Assembly: GCF_007990935.1 (NCBI RefSeq) | Contig: NZ_BJXJ01000001.1 | Location: 62,001-126,000, forward strand | Direction of reading: 5' to 3' | Source: Vibrio sagamiensis NBRC 104589 | GTDB lineage: Bacteria > Pseudomonadota > Gammaproteobacteria > Enterobacterales > Vibrionaceae | DNA: 64,000 nt | Shown here: positions 1 through 9,319 of the stretch, in pieces | Layout of the letters: each line of letters begins with the position of its first letter | Position numbering within the stretch: the first letter of the stretch is position 1 | Notes under the pieces: model-generated | The model's input: the letters and a program-made list of their open reading frames with translations, nothing else | What the model was told of the DNA's origin: nothing | The model's database searches: none | Program-made: the position numbers and the translations under genes

Positions 1-1044
1 ATCTTTGCCTTTGATGTGGCCACGAATGGTTAAACCACCTGAGCTTTCACCACCAATGAGTGAATCATCTGCTTCCATTTGTGAACTGATGTGTTTGAAT
101 CCGACTGGAACTTCAAAGCAGGTTTCACCATAGTCTTGCGCAATTTTATCCAAAAGGTGCGTCGTTGCGATGTTGCGTACGACCGAGCCTTTCCAACCTT
201 TGTATTCCAGTAAGTAGTAATAGAGAAGGATTAACACTTCATTTGGATGAATAAAGTGGCCCTTTTCATCAATGATCCCTAATCGGTCAGCATCTCCATC
301 AGTACCAATACCAATATCGTAGCCTTCTTGTTTGACAAGGTGCATTAAGCGATACAGTGTAGCAGCACTAGGTGATGGCATTAGACCACCAAAATCTGGA
401 TTTTTACCATCGTTGATCACATCAACATCACAACGACCATTGATTAAAACAGTTTGTAGCGCATTCTTGGCAACGCCGAACATAGGGTCAATAAGTACGC
501 GCAGATTGGCCGTTTTAATCGCATCGATATCAATAAAGTTAATGATGGAATCAACAAAGTCGTTCATTGGATTGATGACTTTGATGAGTTTATCGGTTAT
601 CGCCTGTTCAAAATCGACACTTTTTACATCTTGTAATTTGAGTGTTGCGATTTGTGATTCAATTTTTTGAGTGATGATCTCATCAGCGTCACGCCCACCT
701 TCAATAAATACCTTAATACCGTTGTAATCTGCGGGGTTATGCGAAGCGGTAATGCAAGCCGAGTAGGCACAATTCATTTCTTTGGCTTGAAACATCACGA
801 TAGGGGTAGGGACAAATTTGTCGATAAAGCTGACAACAATGCCATTGGCAGCGAGTACTTCTGCAAACCAACGACCTGCTTTATCTGAAAGAAAGCGCCT
901 GTCGTAGCCAATCACAAAGCCACGCTCAGCGACGGACTCTTCATTTGTAATGTTTGCCACCGCTTGTGCGACTAAGCGTACATTGTCTTTAGTGAATTCT
1001 TCACCAATGAATGCGCGCCAGCCACCAGTACCAAATTTGATCAT
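1..1044 (-). CDS. Phosphoglucomutase/phosphomannomutase family protein (3' end cut by window)
   Basis: Alpha-D-phosphohexomutase. In this operon its likely role is converting the GlcNAc-1-phosphate released by chitobiose phosphorylase to GlcNAc-6-phosphate in the cytoplasm (inference from context). The first 348 codons are visible and begin MIKFGTGGWRAFIGEEF. I see the catalytic phosphoserine loop TASHNP, the metal-binding loop DGDADR and the sugar-binding GGESSGG, in the family order. The start is the ATG at 1044, preceded by GAGG about 9 bases upstream. It is the last visible gene of the chitin operon, 115 bp after the phosphorylase gene. The C-terminal phosphate-binding domain lies outside the window, so completeness cannot be judged. 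It differs from the housekeeping glmM at 38 kb. Confidence 0.9.
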   Translation of the reverse strand, partial: MIKFGTGGWRAFIGEEFTKDNVRLVAQAVANITNEESVAERGFVIGYDRRFLSDKAGRWFAEVLAANGIVVSFIDKFVPTPIVMFQAKEMNCAYSACITASHNPADYNGIKVFIEGGRDADEIITQKIESQIATLKLQDVKSVDFEQAITDKLIKVINPMNDFVDSIINFIDIDAIKTANLRVLIDPMFGVAKNALQTVLINGRCDVDVINDGKNPDFGGLMPSPSAATLYRLMHLVKQEGYDIGIGTDGDADRLGIIDEKGHFIHPNEVLILLYYYLLEYKGWKGSVVRNIATTHLLDKIAQDYGETCFEVPVGFKHISSQMEADDSLIGGESSGGLTIRGHIKGKD

Positions 1045-1159
1045 GATTAGAACCTCGATAAGGGCAAAGAAATCATTGCCCTTTGTTGTTAGCAAACCGA
1101 TGTACCGAGATCAAGCTGACCATACATCGGATAAACGTACGGGAATATTCCTAGCTTAA
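1045..1159 (-). other. Intercistronic gap with two inverted repeats before the mutase gene
   Basis: Two perfect inverted repeats lie between the phosphorylase stop and the mutase start: an 8-bp stem at 1123-1130/1097-1104 (CCGATGTA arms, 18-nt loop) and an 8-bp stem at 1060-1067/1076-1083 (AAGGGCAA arms, 8-nt loop), the second just upstream of the mutase ribosome-binding site. Neither is followed by a T-run on the minus strand, so they look like mRNA-processing or stabilising structures rather than strong terminators. Confidence 0.5.
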
Positions 1160-3568
1160 TTAACCTAACGTTACGATCACTTCATTGATGGAGCCTTCAC
1201 TTTGGATCGGAACCGCATTGCCATGAATCGCTTCACCATTTAGAGTGATTGACTTGACGCCTTTACTGACAGAATCTGGGTTATTGACGGTGATGTTATA
1301 GGTCGCACCTAGCCATTGACGCGTCACTTCAAAGCTTGGCCATTGAGTTGGAATACAAGGATCAATGGTTAAGCTATTGAAACCTGTACGAATGCCCAAA
1401 ATAAAGTTGGTTACGGCAAAGTAGGCCCAACCAGAGGTTCCCGTTAACCATGGGTGGTTAGCTCGGCCATAATCTTGATGATCTCTACCCATGATGAATT
1501 GCACGTAAGAGTAAGGTTCTGCGATACGTTTTTCGATCATATCGTTTTGGTTGTATGGGTTCAGTGCATCATAGAACTTCATGGCACGATCGCCCCGTCC
1601 TAACTTCGCTTCAGCTACCCATGCCCAAGGGTTAGGGTGAGAGAAGATTGCCCCATTTTCTTTTACGCCTTGGTAAACTCGAGTGACAAACCCGATATCA
1701 TCATTAAGAGTAGAGAATGACGGTGAGTTGAGGTGAAGGCCATATTCGGAGAACAGGTTTTCATCAACTGCATCCATGGCTTTTTCACCACGCTCTTGAG
1801 AAACCGCCCCAGAAAGGACAGCGAGTGTATTTGACTCAAGGTGAACACGGCCTTCTTTTTGCTGCGCGGTACCAATTTTGTCGCCATCTTTAGTTAAACC
1901 ACGGATGTACCAGCCACCTTCTTCATCCCATAGGTGCGTTTCGCAAGCTTCACGTACATTGGCGGCCATTTCGGTATACTTTTCTACATCAGCATGTCGG
2001 CCTAAATATTTCGCTAAGTCGATGAATTCTTGTAGCGCCCAAAAATGAAGGAAAGACACCATGGCTGATTCGCCACCGCCTAAGTTTAAGCAGTCATTCC
2101 AGTCGGCACGTAAGCCTTTACAAATCCCGGTTTGACCAACGTATTCTGCTGAGAAATCAAGGGCGGCTTTCATATGATCGTATACACTTGCTTCGCCACC
2201 ATCGGCATAAGGGATAACTTTGTCGAAGAAGTCGTATTCGCCCGTTTCCATAACGTATTTACAAATGGTTGGGACAATCCAGAGGTGATCATCAGAACAT
2301 GTGTCTTCGATACCATGAATTTTATCTTCATCCGATGGTGTTGGGACTACCGTAGGAGACTTTGAAGGCTTAACGTCTGCTTTTTCTGGATCAAACCAAT
2401 CTGGATCGAAGAGGTGGAGACCGTAGCCAGCTTTGACTTGTCCACGTAGCAGATCAATGATGCGCTTTTTCGTCATTTGTGGGTTGGCATGAGGAACGGA
2501 AATGGCATCTTGCGCTGTATCTCGATAGCCGAGGCCCGTTCGACCACCGACCTCAACAAAGGAAGCAAAGCGCGACCAAACTACACATGTCTCTGCTTGG
2601 TATAATGTCCAAGCGTTAATCATGGTGTCTAGACCTTGATTCGGAGACTTAACTTGGAATTTACCACAGCGTTCATCCCAGTGAGCCTTGATACCAGCAA
2701 AAGCGTCGTCAATGGCGGTGATATCTTGATACTTAGCACGTAAACGCTCACCATTGCCTTTTCCTACACCCAAGATGTAGGCAAAACGGACTTCTTCTCC
2801 TGGTTGCAGGGTAAATTGCTTGTGTAGAGAGCCGCAATGGTTATAACACGTTTGTGCGCTGTTGGAACACTTCCCTTTTTCAACGGCAATTGGATTGGCT
2901 TCATCACGATACAAGCCAAGGAAACTGTCCCGTTGACCGTCGTATGAATCAGGGTCGAACGTCGAAGCTAAGTAATAGAAACCCTCGATGTCACTGGTGT
3001 TGTAGTACAAATCATACTCAATAACGCCATCGTTGTATGACGTGCCAGCCGAGTATAAAGACATCTGATGGTTTTGGTTATCAGATTGAATATGGCTAAA
3101 TGAGAATTCCACAAACGAAAATGCGCTAATCGTACGTGGTTTGTCAGACGTATTTTTGATGACAACATCCCAAACTTCAGCATCTTCCCCTTTGGGTACA
3201 AAAAGCGTTTTGGTAGCGATAATGCCATTGTACTCACATTTAAAAGTAGAGTAAGACAAACCATGGCGAACTTCATAACTTGCTTCGTCTAAACTCTTTG
3301 CAACAGGTTGCCATGAAATAGACCAGTAATCGCCGCTTTCATCATCGCGAAGATAGACGTAATGTCCCGGACGGTCAAAGGTCGCATTCGGGCGGAATTT
3401 GCTAACACGGTTATATTCTGGAGAGTTATAAAATGAGTAACCACCAGCATTGTGTGAGATAACCGTACAGAACTTTTCAGTCCCTAAGTAGTTAGTCCAC
3501 GGAGCGGGAACATCAGGGCGAGTGATAACGTATTCACGATTCTCATTATCGAAGTAGCCGTATTTCAT
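1160..3568 (-). CDS. chbP: N,N'-diacetylchitobiose phosphorylase (GH94)
   Basis: Cleaves (GlcNAc)2 with inorganic phosphate to GlcNAc-1-phosphate and GlcNAc in the cytoplasm, saving one ATP per disaccharide. The protein has 802 residues, the usual length for Vibrio chitobiose phosphorylase, with no signal peptide. The N-terminal beta-sandwich region starts MKYGYFDNENREYVIT; the (alpha/alpha)6 catalytic barrel contains RADWNDCLN, placing the predicted general acid at Asp492, the position known for the V. proteolyticus enzyme. QDAISVPH and the C-terminal GTSGWAYFA stretch also fit GH94. It lies 81 bp downstream of the hexosaminidase gene, with a small GCTGC/GCAGC hairpin (3592-3605) in the gap. 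Expression should follow the chb operon promoter upstream of cbp. Confidence 0.96.
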   Translation of the reverse strand: MKYGYFDNENREYVITRPDVPAPWTNYLGTEKFCTVISHNAGGYSFYNSPEYNRVSKFRPNATFDRPGHYVYLRDDESGDYWSISWQPVAKSLDEASYEVRHGLSYSTFKCEYNGIIATKTLFVPKGEDAEVWDVVIKNTSDKPRTISAFSFVEFSFSHIQSDNQNHQMSLYSAGTSYNDGVIEYDLYYNTSDIEGFYYLASTFDPDSYDGQRDSFLGLYRDEANPIAVEKGKCSNSAQTCYNHCGSLHKQFTLQPGEEVRFAYILGVGKGNGERLRAKYQDITAIDDAFAGIKAHWDERCGKFQVKSPNQGLDTMINAWTLYQAETCVVWSRFASFVEVGGRTGLGYRDTAQDAISVPHANPQMTKKRIIDLLRGQVKAGYGLHLFDPDWFDPEKADVKPSKSPTVVPTPSDEDKIHGIEDTCSDDHLWIVPTICKYVMETGEYDFFDKVIPYADGGEASVYDHMKAALDFSAEYVGQTGICKGLRADWNDCLNLGGGESAMVSFLHFWALQEFIDLAKYLGRHADVEKYTEMAANVREACETHLWDEEGGWYIRGLTKDGDKIGTAQQKEGRVHLESNTLAVLSGAVSQERGEKAMDAVDENLFSEYGLHLNSPSFSTLNDDIGFVTRVYQGVKENGAIFSHPNPWAWVAEAKLGRGDRAMKFYDALNPYNQNDMIEKRIAEPYSYVQFIMGRDHQDYGRANHPWLTGTSGWAYFAVTNFILGIRTGFNSLTIDPCIPTQWPSFEVTRQWLGATYNITVNNPDSVSKGVKSITLNGEAIHGNAVPIQSEGSINEVIVTLG

Positions 3569-3649
3569 TGGTATTTTCCTTTTTTACCAAAGCTGCCTTT
3601 GCAGCCAAAATTCATAGTCGTAGTGTGTAATGCATGCATCAGTGAGTGA

Positions 3650-5569
3650 TTACTTCCAAGGTTTTCGGTAATTCACGCCTTGTAAATCCAGTAAAGGAAG
3701 ATGCGCTTTTAAACGTGATAAATAATCTTCCCAATTACGATGTTGCCGTTTTGTCCAACAAGTCTCGGCAAGAGCAGTAATACGAGGAAAAATCATATAA
3801 TCCATTCGGGATTGATTATTGATAATTTCACACCACAGTGCGGTTTGAACGCCCCAAATACGTTTTCTGATAGGGTCATTTATGGGAATATCAGACAAAG
3901 GTTCATAGTGATAGGCCGCCTCTAAAGGCAGAGTATTTGCCCAATCGACTCCGGGTTCTTCTGGGGCATAATCTTGTGTCATATCAAGGTAAGTGGTTTG
4001 GGCTGGCTGAAGAACGACATCAAAGCCTTGGCGAGCACAGTTCAACGCCGCTTCCTCACTAAGCCAAGAATAAATAACGGTATCTTTACTGACTTTATTA
4101 CCATGATGGGCTTCTTCCCAACCCAGCATGCGTTTGCCCAATTTGCGTAATGTGTTTTCTGCATGACGAAGGAAGTGGCCTTGTAGCTCTTTGTGATCAG
4201 AGTAGCCATATTGCTCCATCAGAGCTTGGCAAGCTGGGCTGTTTGACCAAACACCGTTAGGCACCTCATCAGCACCAATATGGACGAAAGGGGCTGGGAA
4301 CAGTGCAGATATTTCCTCTAAAACTTTATCGATAAACTCATAACTGCCCGGTAATCCTGGGTTAATTACATTGTCATGATAGTGCTGGATGCTTCGATAT
4401 TGTGTGGCATCTTCATGCTCAACTAATAGGTGCGGTAAAGATTTAATCGCAGCACGGCAGTGTCCTGGGACGTCTATTTCTGGAATGATGGTGATACCAC
4501 GTTGTGTCGCGAATTGAACCACTTCCCTGATTTCATCTTGAGTGTAGTAGCCTCCGTAGCGCTGCCCGAGGTGGCTATATTGAGGCTCAATAATTTCATC
4601 AATACCTCGCCAAGCGCCGATTTCTGTCAATTCTGGAAACGCTTTTATTTCAACTCGCCATCCTTCATCATCACTGAGGTGCCAATGAAAAGTGTTGAAC
4701 TTGTAGTGAGCAAGTAGGTTGATCAACCGCTTTACCTGATCAATAGAATGAAAATGACGAGCACAATCAAGCATCATTCCACGGTAACGGAAACGTGGAC
4801 TGTCATGAATAGAGCAACAGTTGACTTTAAATATCTGAGGGTTGTTCGTTGGCTGAACGAGTTGCAATAATGTTGCACAGGCATGGGTAAACCCAGAAGA
4901 TGATCCTGCTTCAATTTTGAGAGACTCTTCAGTGACTTTGATCCTATAAGCTCCATCATCAAGAGTTGGGTTACTCTTAAATAATATGGTGCCACTGTTG
5001 GAGTAGCTCAGTGTAATGTGATGGAGACGTTGGAGTTCTTCCAGTAGCCATGTCCTAGCAGAAAGCGCCAAATCCGTGTGCACAGCCACCCCTGAATTTT
5101 GCTCAAAACAGAAGCTGAGGCTATGCATTTCAATATGATTAGGTTTTGGGATTAAGGCAGGCTCACTGCAATCTACGACTGGAATCACACTTCGCTCACG
5201 ATAAGGTGAGGCTAAAACAATAGGGGTAACTGCAACAGAGTTGCGTTTAGGATGACCATCGACCATAAAATCGACGATGGCTTCTTTAAAACCATCCGAG
5301 TAGTAGCGAAGTGGGTTTGAGCCAATACTGAACTCACAGTAGTAGTGATGATTAGCAAGAAGGATCATGCTTTGAGGCGTTAAAGTGCAGAAGCTGCCAA
5401 TCTGTTGCAATTGCCCATGAGAAATACTGTTGGGCAAAATATAACGATCAAACGCAAAAGAGATCGACCAGTTATGAAGATCGAAATCGCTTAAATTATG
5501 AAACGTTAAGCCAAAACGGCAGCTTTGCTTTTGCTCTGAGAGTACAACGAGATCGATGCGATATTCCAT
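3650..5569 (-). CDS. Cytoplasmic beta-N-acetylhexosaminidase (GH20)
   Basis: Hydrolyses terminal GlcNAc from imported chitooligosaccharides and probably other aryl or oligo-beta-GlcNAc substrates. It has 639 residues and no signal peptide, so it should be cytoplasmic. An N-terminal domain of about 120 residues precedes the GH20b-like region (roughly 135-250) and the TIM barrel (from about 260: RFRYRGMMLDCARHFHS). The catalytic Asp-Glu pair is Asp434-Glu435 in HIGADEVP; Trp-rich substrate-pocket segments (DTVIYSWLSEE, RIWGVQTALWCE) follow. It starts 2 bp after the kinase stop codon, so the genes are probably translationally coupled. It matches the intracellular ExoI-type hexosaminidase of vibrios and partly duplicates the job of the neighbouring phosphorylase. 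Confidence 0.94.
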   Translation of the reverse strand: MEYRIDLVVLSEQKQSCRFGLTFHNLSDFDLHNWSISFAFDRYILPNSISHGQLQQIGSFCTLTPQSMILLANHHYYCEFSIGSNPLRYYSDGFKEAIVDFMVDGHPKRNSVAVTPIVLASPYRERSVIPVVDCSEPALIPKPNHIEMHSLSFCFEQNSGVAVHTDLALSARTWLLEELQRLHHITLSYSNSGTILFKSNPTLDDGAYRIKVTEESLKIEAGSSSGFTHACATLLQLVQPTNNPQIFKVNCCSIHDSPRFRYRGMMLDCARHFHSIDQVKRLINLLAHYKFNTFHWHLSDDEGWRVEIKAFPELTEIGAWRGIDEIIEPQYSHLGQRYGGYYTQDEIREVVQFATQRGITIIPEIDVPGHCRAAIKSLPHLLVEHEDATQYRSIQHYHDNVINPGLPGSYEFIDKVLEEISALFPAPFVHIGADEVPNGVWSNSPACQALMEQYGYSDHKELQGHFLRHAENTLRKLGKRMLGWEEAHHGNKVSKDTVIYSWLSEEAALNCARQGFDVVLQPAQTTYLDMTQDYAPEEPGVDWANTLPLEAAYHYEPLSDIPINDPIRKRIWGVQTALWCEIINNQSRMDYMIFPRITALAETCWTKRQHRNWEDYLSRLKAHLPLLDLQGVNYRKPWK

Positions 5570-5571
5570 AC

Positions 5572-6468
5572 TTATTTCCCTCCGCTCTGAAAAGCATAAA
5601 GGTTGTGTTCTGGCTTACCGGCAAACATCAAAGCTCCCTCGATAGCGTCAAATTGTGGAGAGACGATCCAGTTTTGGATTGGTGGAGAAAGCCAAGGCAA
5701 AATGCGCTCTGCGATACTGCCCATCAAGCAAATACTTTTGGCGCCTCGTTGATGAAGTGCAACAAGAAACATTTCGATATCGGCGGCGGTCTGTTTGAGT
5801 AATTCAATCGCTAGTGCATCGCCTTGCTCTGTATATTGAAAAATAGCAGGAGAAAATTGACCATAGTCACGAGGTAAAGCCTGTTTAGACCAAGCCACGA
5901 TATTGTCAATGTCATGGTCAAAGTAAGCCATTACATGTTCAGTTAATGGTGTTGTTGGGGCGATACCGTCTTGAGCTAAAACGACTTGCTGAATAAGGCG
6001 TAACCCCATAACGGCGCCGCTGCCTTGATCCGATATTGGAAACTCTCGTCCTCCAACCACATGCTGTTTCAACCCTTGGATAAATAGCCCACACGATCCC
6101 GTACCTGCGATCATGATCGCACCGTCTTGACCATTATGTGCGCCTTTACAGGCACCATAAGCATCCGTGTTTAAGGTTAAGCTGGCAAAGGGATGTTTGA
6201 GTGCCATAAAAGCTTGCCATGATGCTTTATGTTCTGCACCGGCTAGAGCAAGACCGACATGCATGGAAGCAAAATCATGTTGTGTTAACCCTGCTTGTTC
6301 AGTAGCAGAGGCGATCGCATCCTGTACTGCTTGCATGGCAACCTTCGCTCCTAGCATGATGTTCGCGCTACTGCTTTTGGCTTCACCAATGACTTGTCCT
6401 TGTGCGTTTTTGATACGAGCGCGGCAGGAAGTGCCGCCTCCATCAATGCCGACGAAGTACATGCTCAT
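5572..6468 (-). CDS. gspK: Glucosamine/N-acetylglucosamine kinase (BadF/BadG ATPase family)
   Basis: ATP-dependent amino-sugar kinase of the ASKHA fold, 298 residues. The phosphate-1 loop is FVGIDGGGTSCRARI near the N terminus; AGTGSCGLFIQG (phosphate-2/adenosine region), SDQGSGAVMG and a late ICLMGSIAERI segment follow the family order. The equivalent gene of the V. cholerae chitin operon is, as I recall, a glucosamine-specific kinase, which fits a neighbour that makes glucosamine; specificity cannot be read from sequence. I chose the ATG at 6468 because AGGAGA lies just upstream and it overlaps the GH9 stop in an ATGA (6465-6468); an in-frame extension to 6567 has no support. Confidence 0.85.
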   Translation of the reverse strand: MSMYFVGIDGGGTSCRARIKNAQGQVIGEAKSSSANIMLGAKVAMQAVQDAIASATEQAGLTQHDFASMHVGLALAGAEHKASWQAFMALKHPFASLTLNTDAYGACKGAHNGQDGAIMIAGTGSCGLFIQGLKQHVVGGREFPISDQGSGAVMGLRLIQQVVLAQDGIAPTTPLTEHVMAYFDHDIDNIVAWSKQALPRDYGQFSPAIFQYTEQGDALAIELLKQTAADIEMFLVALHQRGAKSICLMGSIAERILPWLSPPIQNWIVSPQFDAIEGALMFAGKPEHNLYAFQSGGK

Positions 6469-8210
6469 GAATGCGTCTCCTTTGTTGTTTTTTGAGACGA
6501 CAAAGTTGAGATGTAATTTGCTTGACTCATAATGGCGAGCAGATACCAAGCTGCATGGGGTATCCATTGTTCTCCCCAGCGCCAGCTTTGTAATAGATCA
6601 TCTTTTTGTTGAGCAGGGTTGAAGGCAATATCTTCTTCATCTTCGAAGCCTGCGGTAATGCCGTTACAAATCCCGCCTTTTGCGTTAAAAAAGCCTTTTT
6701 GAGGTAGATAATCTGGGTTGTTATGACCATGTCCATCAAGCATGCACATATCATAAGGATTTAAGCCGACAATCCAGTTTAATGCGTTGTTTGCATAGTC
6801 AGAAAGTTGTTGTCTCATGGCTGATGAGTCGATGTAGGGCTGTGCGAGATATGCCATCGAAGATAATGAAGCCAAACGTGCATTCTCACCTTGCCACCAA
6901 TAGCTAGACTCATTGTTATGGGCGATAAAAAAAGCATCTTTCTTGGCTTGAGATACAGCCTTAACGTATTGGCGTGGATAGCCGAAAGGGTTGTTTGCCT
7001 TATTGGTGATTGTGAGTTCAAACTGGCAGGCTTGTTGGACGACTTTTTTGTACTTAACGATAAGGTCAGAATCGTCTTCAATGTTGAGATATTCACATAA
7101 AGCGATAACAGGTAACCCTGCTTCTGCGGCATGTGAGTAGGGACGGCTGCCATCATGGTTCGCTGCCCAGAAATGATAGAAAGACTCATCACTGGTTTGG
7201 CGAGTACTCAAACGTTCTGCCCAAAAACGACTTTCAGTTAGATAGCGTGCAGACTGAGTAGCTTTAAATAATTCAACACTGGCTAGTAGGGCACAATATT
7301 CATCGATAATATTTTCTTCACCATCGTTAAGATACTGCGTATTACATTCCTTAAGATGCCAGTAGCCCTTTTCTGCAGCACTTAAATATTGTTGCTGATT
7401 GTATTCTCCATGCGTTTCTAGTTGAGCGGCTGCCGCTAAAGAAGCGATCGATACACCTCCACCTTGTCGAAATCCAGCTTGATAGTCGTCAAACTTATGT
7501 CCGAGTTGAGTCTCATAGGCGCAGATCTCTCGTTGTGAGGTATCTTTACTCCATTTATCAAAAACGGTCATGTAGAAGAAACCCTGTGCGCTTTGCATAC
7601 GAACAAGAAAATCTGCACCGAAAAGTGCTTCTTCGATTAATCGGATTGAAGTAAATGGTGCCAAATGCTGATGAGTTTTGAGCAGAGACAAACCTTTCAG
7701 CATATTCCACACAACCATCGGAATTTGTTGTGGATTGAGGTAATTGGCATAGGATAGGTGACTGAGATATTTACTCACGTCACCAGAGGCGTCGTACCAC
7801 CCTCCATGGACATCAACAGTTTCTGAACTGTTTAGGACAGGGACTTGTTTGTCTTTTTGATCAAAAATGCCGCCACAGCGCTGAGATTTAAAGTAGTGTA
7901 GGACATCAGATAAGGTTCGTTGTAGCAAAACATCCTCGTTAATCTCGAAACAAGCGGAACGGATATGATCAAATCGAAGATAGTATTTTCCAGGGGTTTG
8001 GAAAGAGGAAAAATCAATGGTGTAGAAGTGACCTTTATGCCAATTGGCGACTCTACCTTGCTTCTCTACGTTGAGTGATGCAACTGTTTGATGGCTATTG
8101 GCACATACCAATAACGCATGATAGGAAGATAAGCGGGGTTGTCTGGTTTGAATGATGGCTTGTTTAGAGCTTAGGCATTCGTAACCAATATGGTTAATCA
8201 GCAGCAGCAT
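6465..8210 (-). CDS. GH9 family exo-beta-D-glucosaminidase (annotated as endoglucanase in many vibrios)
   Basis: Glycoside hydrolase family 9 protein of 581 residues without a signal peptide. An N-terminal immunoglobulin-like (CelD_N) region of about 90 residues is followed by the (alpha/alpha)6 barrel. The nucleophile-activating Asp motif appears as GGWYDASGDVSKY, and the acid Glu region as ITAGFEDEEDIAFNPA. GH9 is mainly a cellulase family, but chitin-operon members from Vibrio and Photobacterium relatives have been shown to release glucosamine from partly deacetylated chitooligosaccharides, which fits the adjacent amino-sugar kinase. The start is the ATG at 8210, with GGAG 8 bases upstream; a TTG at 8231 is in frame but lacks a ribosome-binding site. 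Confidence 0.85.
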   Translation of the reverse strand: MLLLINHIGYECLSSKQAIIQTRQPRLSSYHALLVCANSHQTVASLNVEKQGRVANWHKGHFYTIDFSSFQTPGKYYLRFDHIRSACFEINEDVLLQRTLSDVLHYFKSQRCGGIFDQKDKQVPVLNSSETVDVHGGWYDASGDVSKYLSHLSYANYLNPQQIPMVVWNMLKGLSLLKTHQHLAPFTSIRLIEEALFGADFLVRMQSAQGFFYMTVFDKWSKDTSQREICAYETQLGHKFDDYQAGFRQGGGVSIASLAAAAQLETHGEYNQQQYLSAAEKGYWHLKECNTQYLNDGEENIIDEYCALLASVELFKATQSARYLTESRFWAERLSTRQTSDESFYHFWAANHDGSRPYSHAAEAGLPVIALCEYLNIEDDSDLIVKYKKVVQQACQFELTITNKANNPFGYPRQYVKAVSQAKKDAFFIAHNNESSYWWQGENARLASLSSMAYLAQPYIDSSAMRQQLSDYANNALNWIVGLNPYDMCMLDGHGHNNPDYLPQKGFFNAKGGICNGITAGFEDEEDIAFNPAQQKDDLLQSWRWGEQWIPHAAWYLLAIMSQANYISTLSSQKTTKETHS

Positions 8211-8274
8211 TTCATTTCTCCGAGGAAACAAGACACAAGGTAAAGGGGAGGAGCAGACCTACCCCTTACTTTGA

Positions 8275-9270
8275 TTAATTTTCAAATAAGTAACAGCGAA
8301 CAAAGTGATTCTCAGATAATTGAGTGACACCCGGTAATTGCTCGCGACATTTATCGCTAGCATGAGTACATCGACCTGCAAAAGGGCATCCGACTGACTC
8401 AGGAGTCCACAACGGGATTTCACCTTTATTGCCTTTTAACTTTTCATGAATGGACTTGGCAGGGTCAGGAACTGCTGATACTAAAAGTTGAGTGTAAGGG
8501 TGCTGTGGTTCATGGATGATCTCTTCAGTATCTCCCCATTCAACCATGTGTCCGACATACATTACCGCTAGGTCTTCTGCGATGTAACGTGCAGTAGCAA
8601 TATCATGTGTGATGTAAAGAAGAGACATTTGTTTCTCGAACTTCATCTCTTCCATTAAGTTGAGAACACCCGCTCGGATTGAAACGTCGAGCATAGAAGT
8701 TGGTTCATCAGCTAAAACAACCTCTGCACCTACTGCAATATTACGGGCTAAGTTGACACGTTGACGTTGACCGCCCGAAAGTTGGTGAGGGAACTTTTGG
8801 GCGGTTTCTTTAGGTGGAATCAGGCCAACTTGTTCCAATAAGCAATAGACTCGCTCTTCAAGCTCCTTCTTATTACTCGGCGATACTTTTTTATGAATCA
8901 GTAACGGGCGTGCAATATGATGGAAGATATTGTGTGTTGGGTTAAGTGAGCCAAATGGGTCTTGCCATACCATTTGCACCCCTTCACGGTAGGACATGAG
9001 AGCCTGCTTGGAAGTAATGTCCTGAATGTCGCGGCCCCTATATTCGATCAGACCATGAGTCGGTGCGTACATTTTTGCGATCATTTTCGCCGTGGTTGAT
9101 TTGCCCGAGCCCGACTCTCCAACAACAGATAAACCACGGCCTTTGTACATTTTGAATGATACGTCGTTGATTGCACGCATCTTCGATTGCTTAATTGAGT
9201 TACTGTTTAAAGGGAAGTCTTTGACGACATTCTTACCTTCAATCAACAGTTCGCCGAGCTGTTTGCTCAT
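8275..9270 (-). CDS. Chitooligosaccharide ABC transporter ATP-binding protein (OppF/DppF type)
   Basis: One of two ATPases energising the (GlcNAc)n importer; peripheral to the inner membrane. The protein has 331 residues. Visible motifs are Walker A GESGSGKST, signature LSGGQRQRV, Walker B VVLADEPTSMLD and the H-loop ITHD. The C-terminal extension contains CPFAGRCTHASDKC and a last Cys, the Opp/Dpp-type oligopeptide domain. The ATG at 9270 is preceded by GGAGAG; an upstream TTG at 9282 is less likely. It sits 49 bp after the other ATPase gene. Sequence alone would say dipeptide transport; the chitin operon context gives the substrate. Confidence 0.9.
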   Translation of the reverse strand: MSKQLGELLIEGKNVVKDFPLNSNSIKQSKMRAINDVSFKMYKGRGLSVVGESGSGKSTTAKMIAKMYAPTHGLIEYRGRDIQDITSKQALMSYREGVQMVWQDPFGSLNPTHNIFHHIARPLLIHKKVSPSNKKELEERVYCLLEQVGLIPPKETAQKFPHQLSGGQRQRVNLARNIAVGAEVVLADEPTSMLDVSIRAGVLNLMEEMKFEKQMSLLYITHDIATARYIAEDLAVMYVGHMVEWGDTEEIIHEPQHPYTQLLVSAVPDPAKSIHEKLKGNKGEIPLWTPESVGCPFAGRCTHASDKCREQLPGVTQLSENHFVRCYLFEN

Positions 9271-9319
9271 AATTCTCTCCAATGTTATTTCTTATTAGCC
9301 AGCTTTACTGCTTGTTAAA

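Noticed and set aside
332..1159. Plus-strand frames at the window start
   Set aside because: They are antisense to the hexose-phosphate mutase gene, which has all family motifs.
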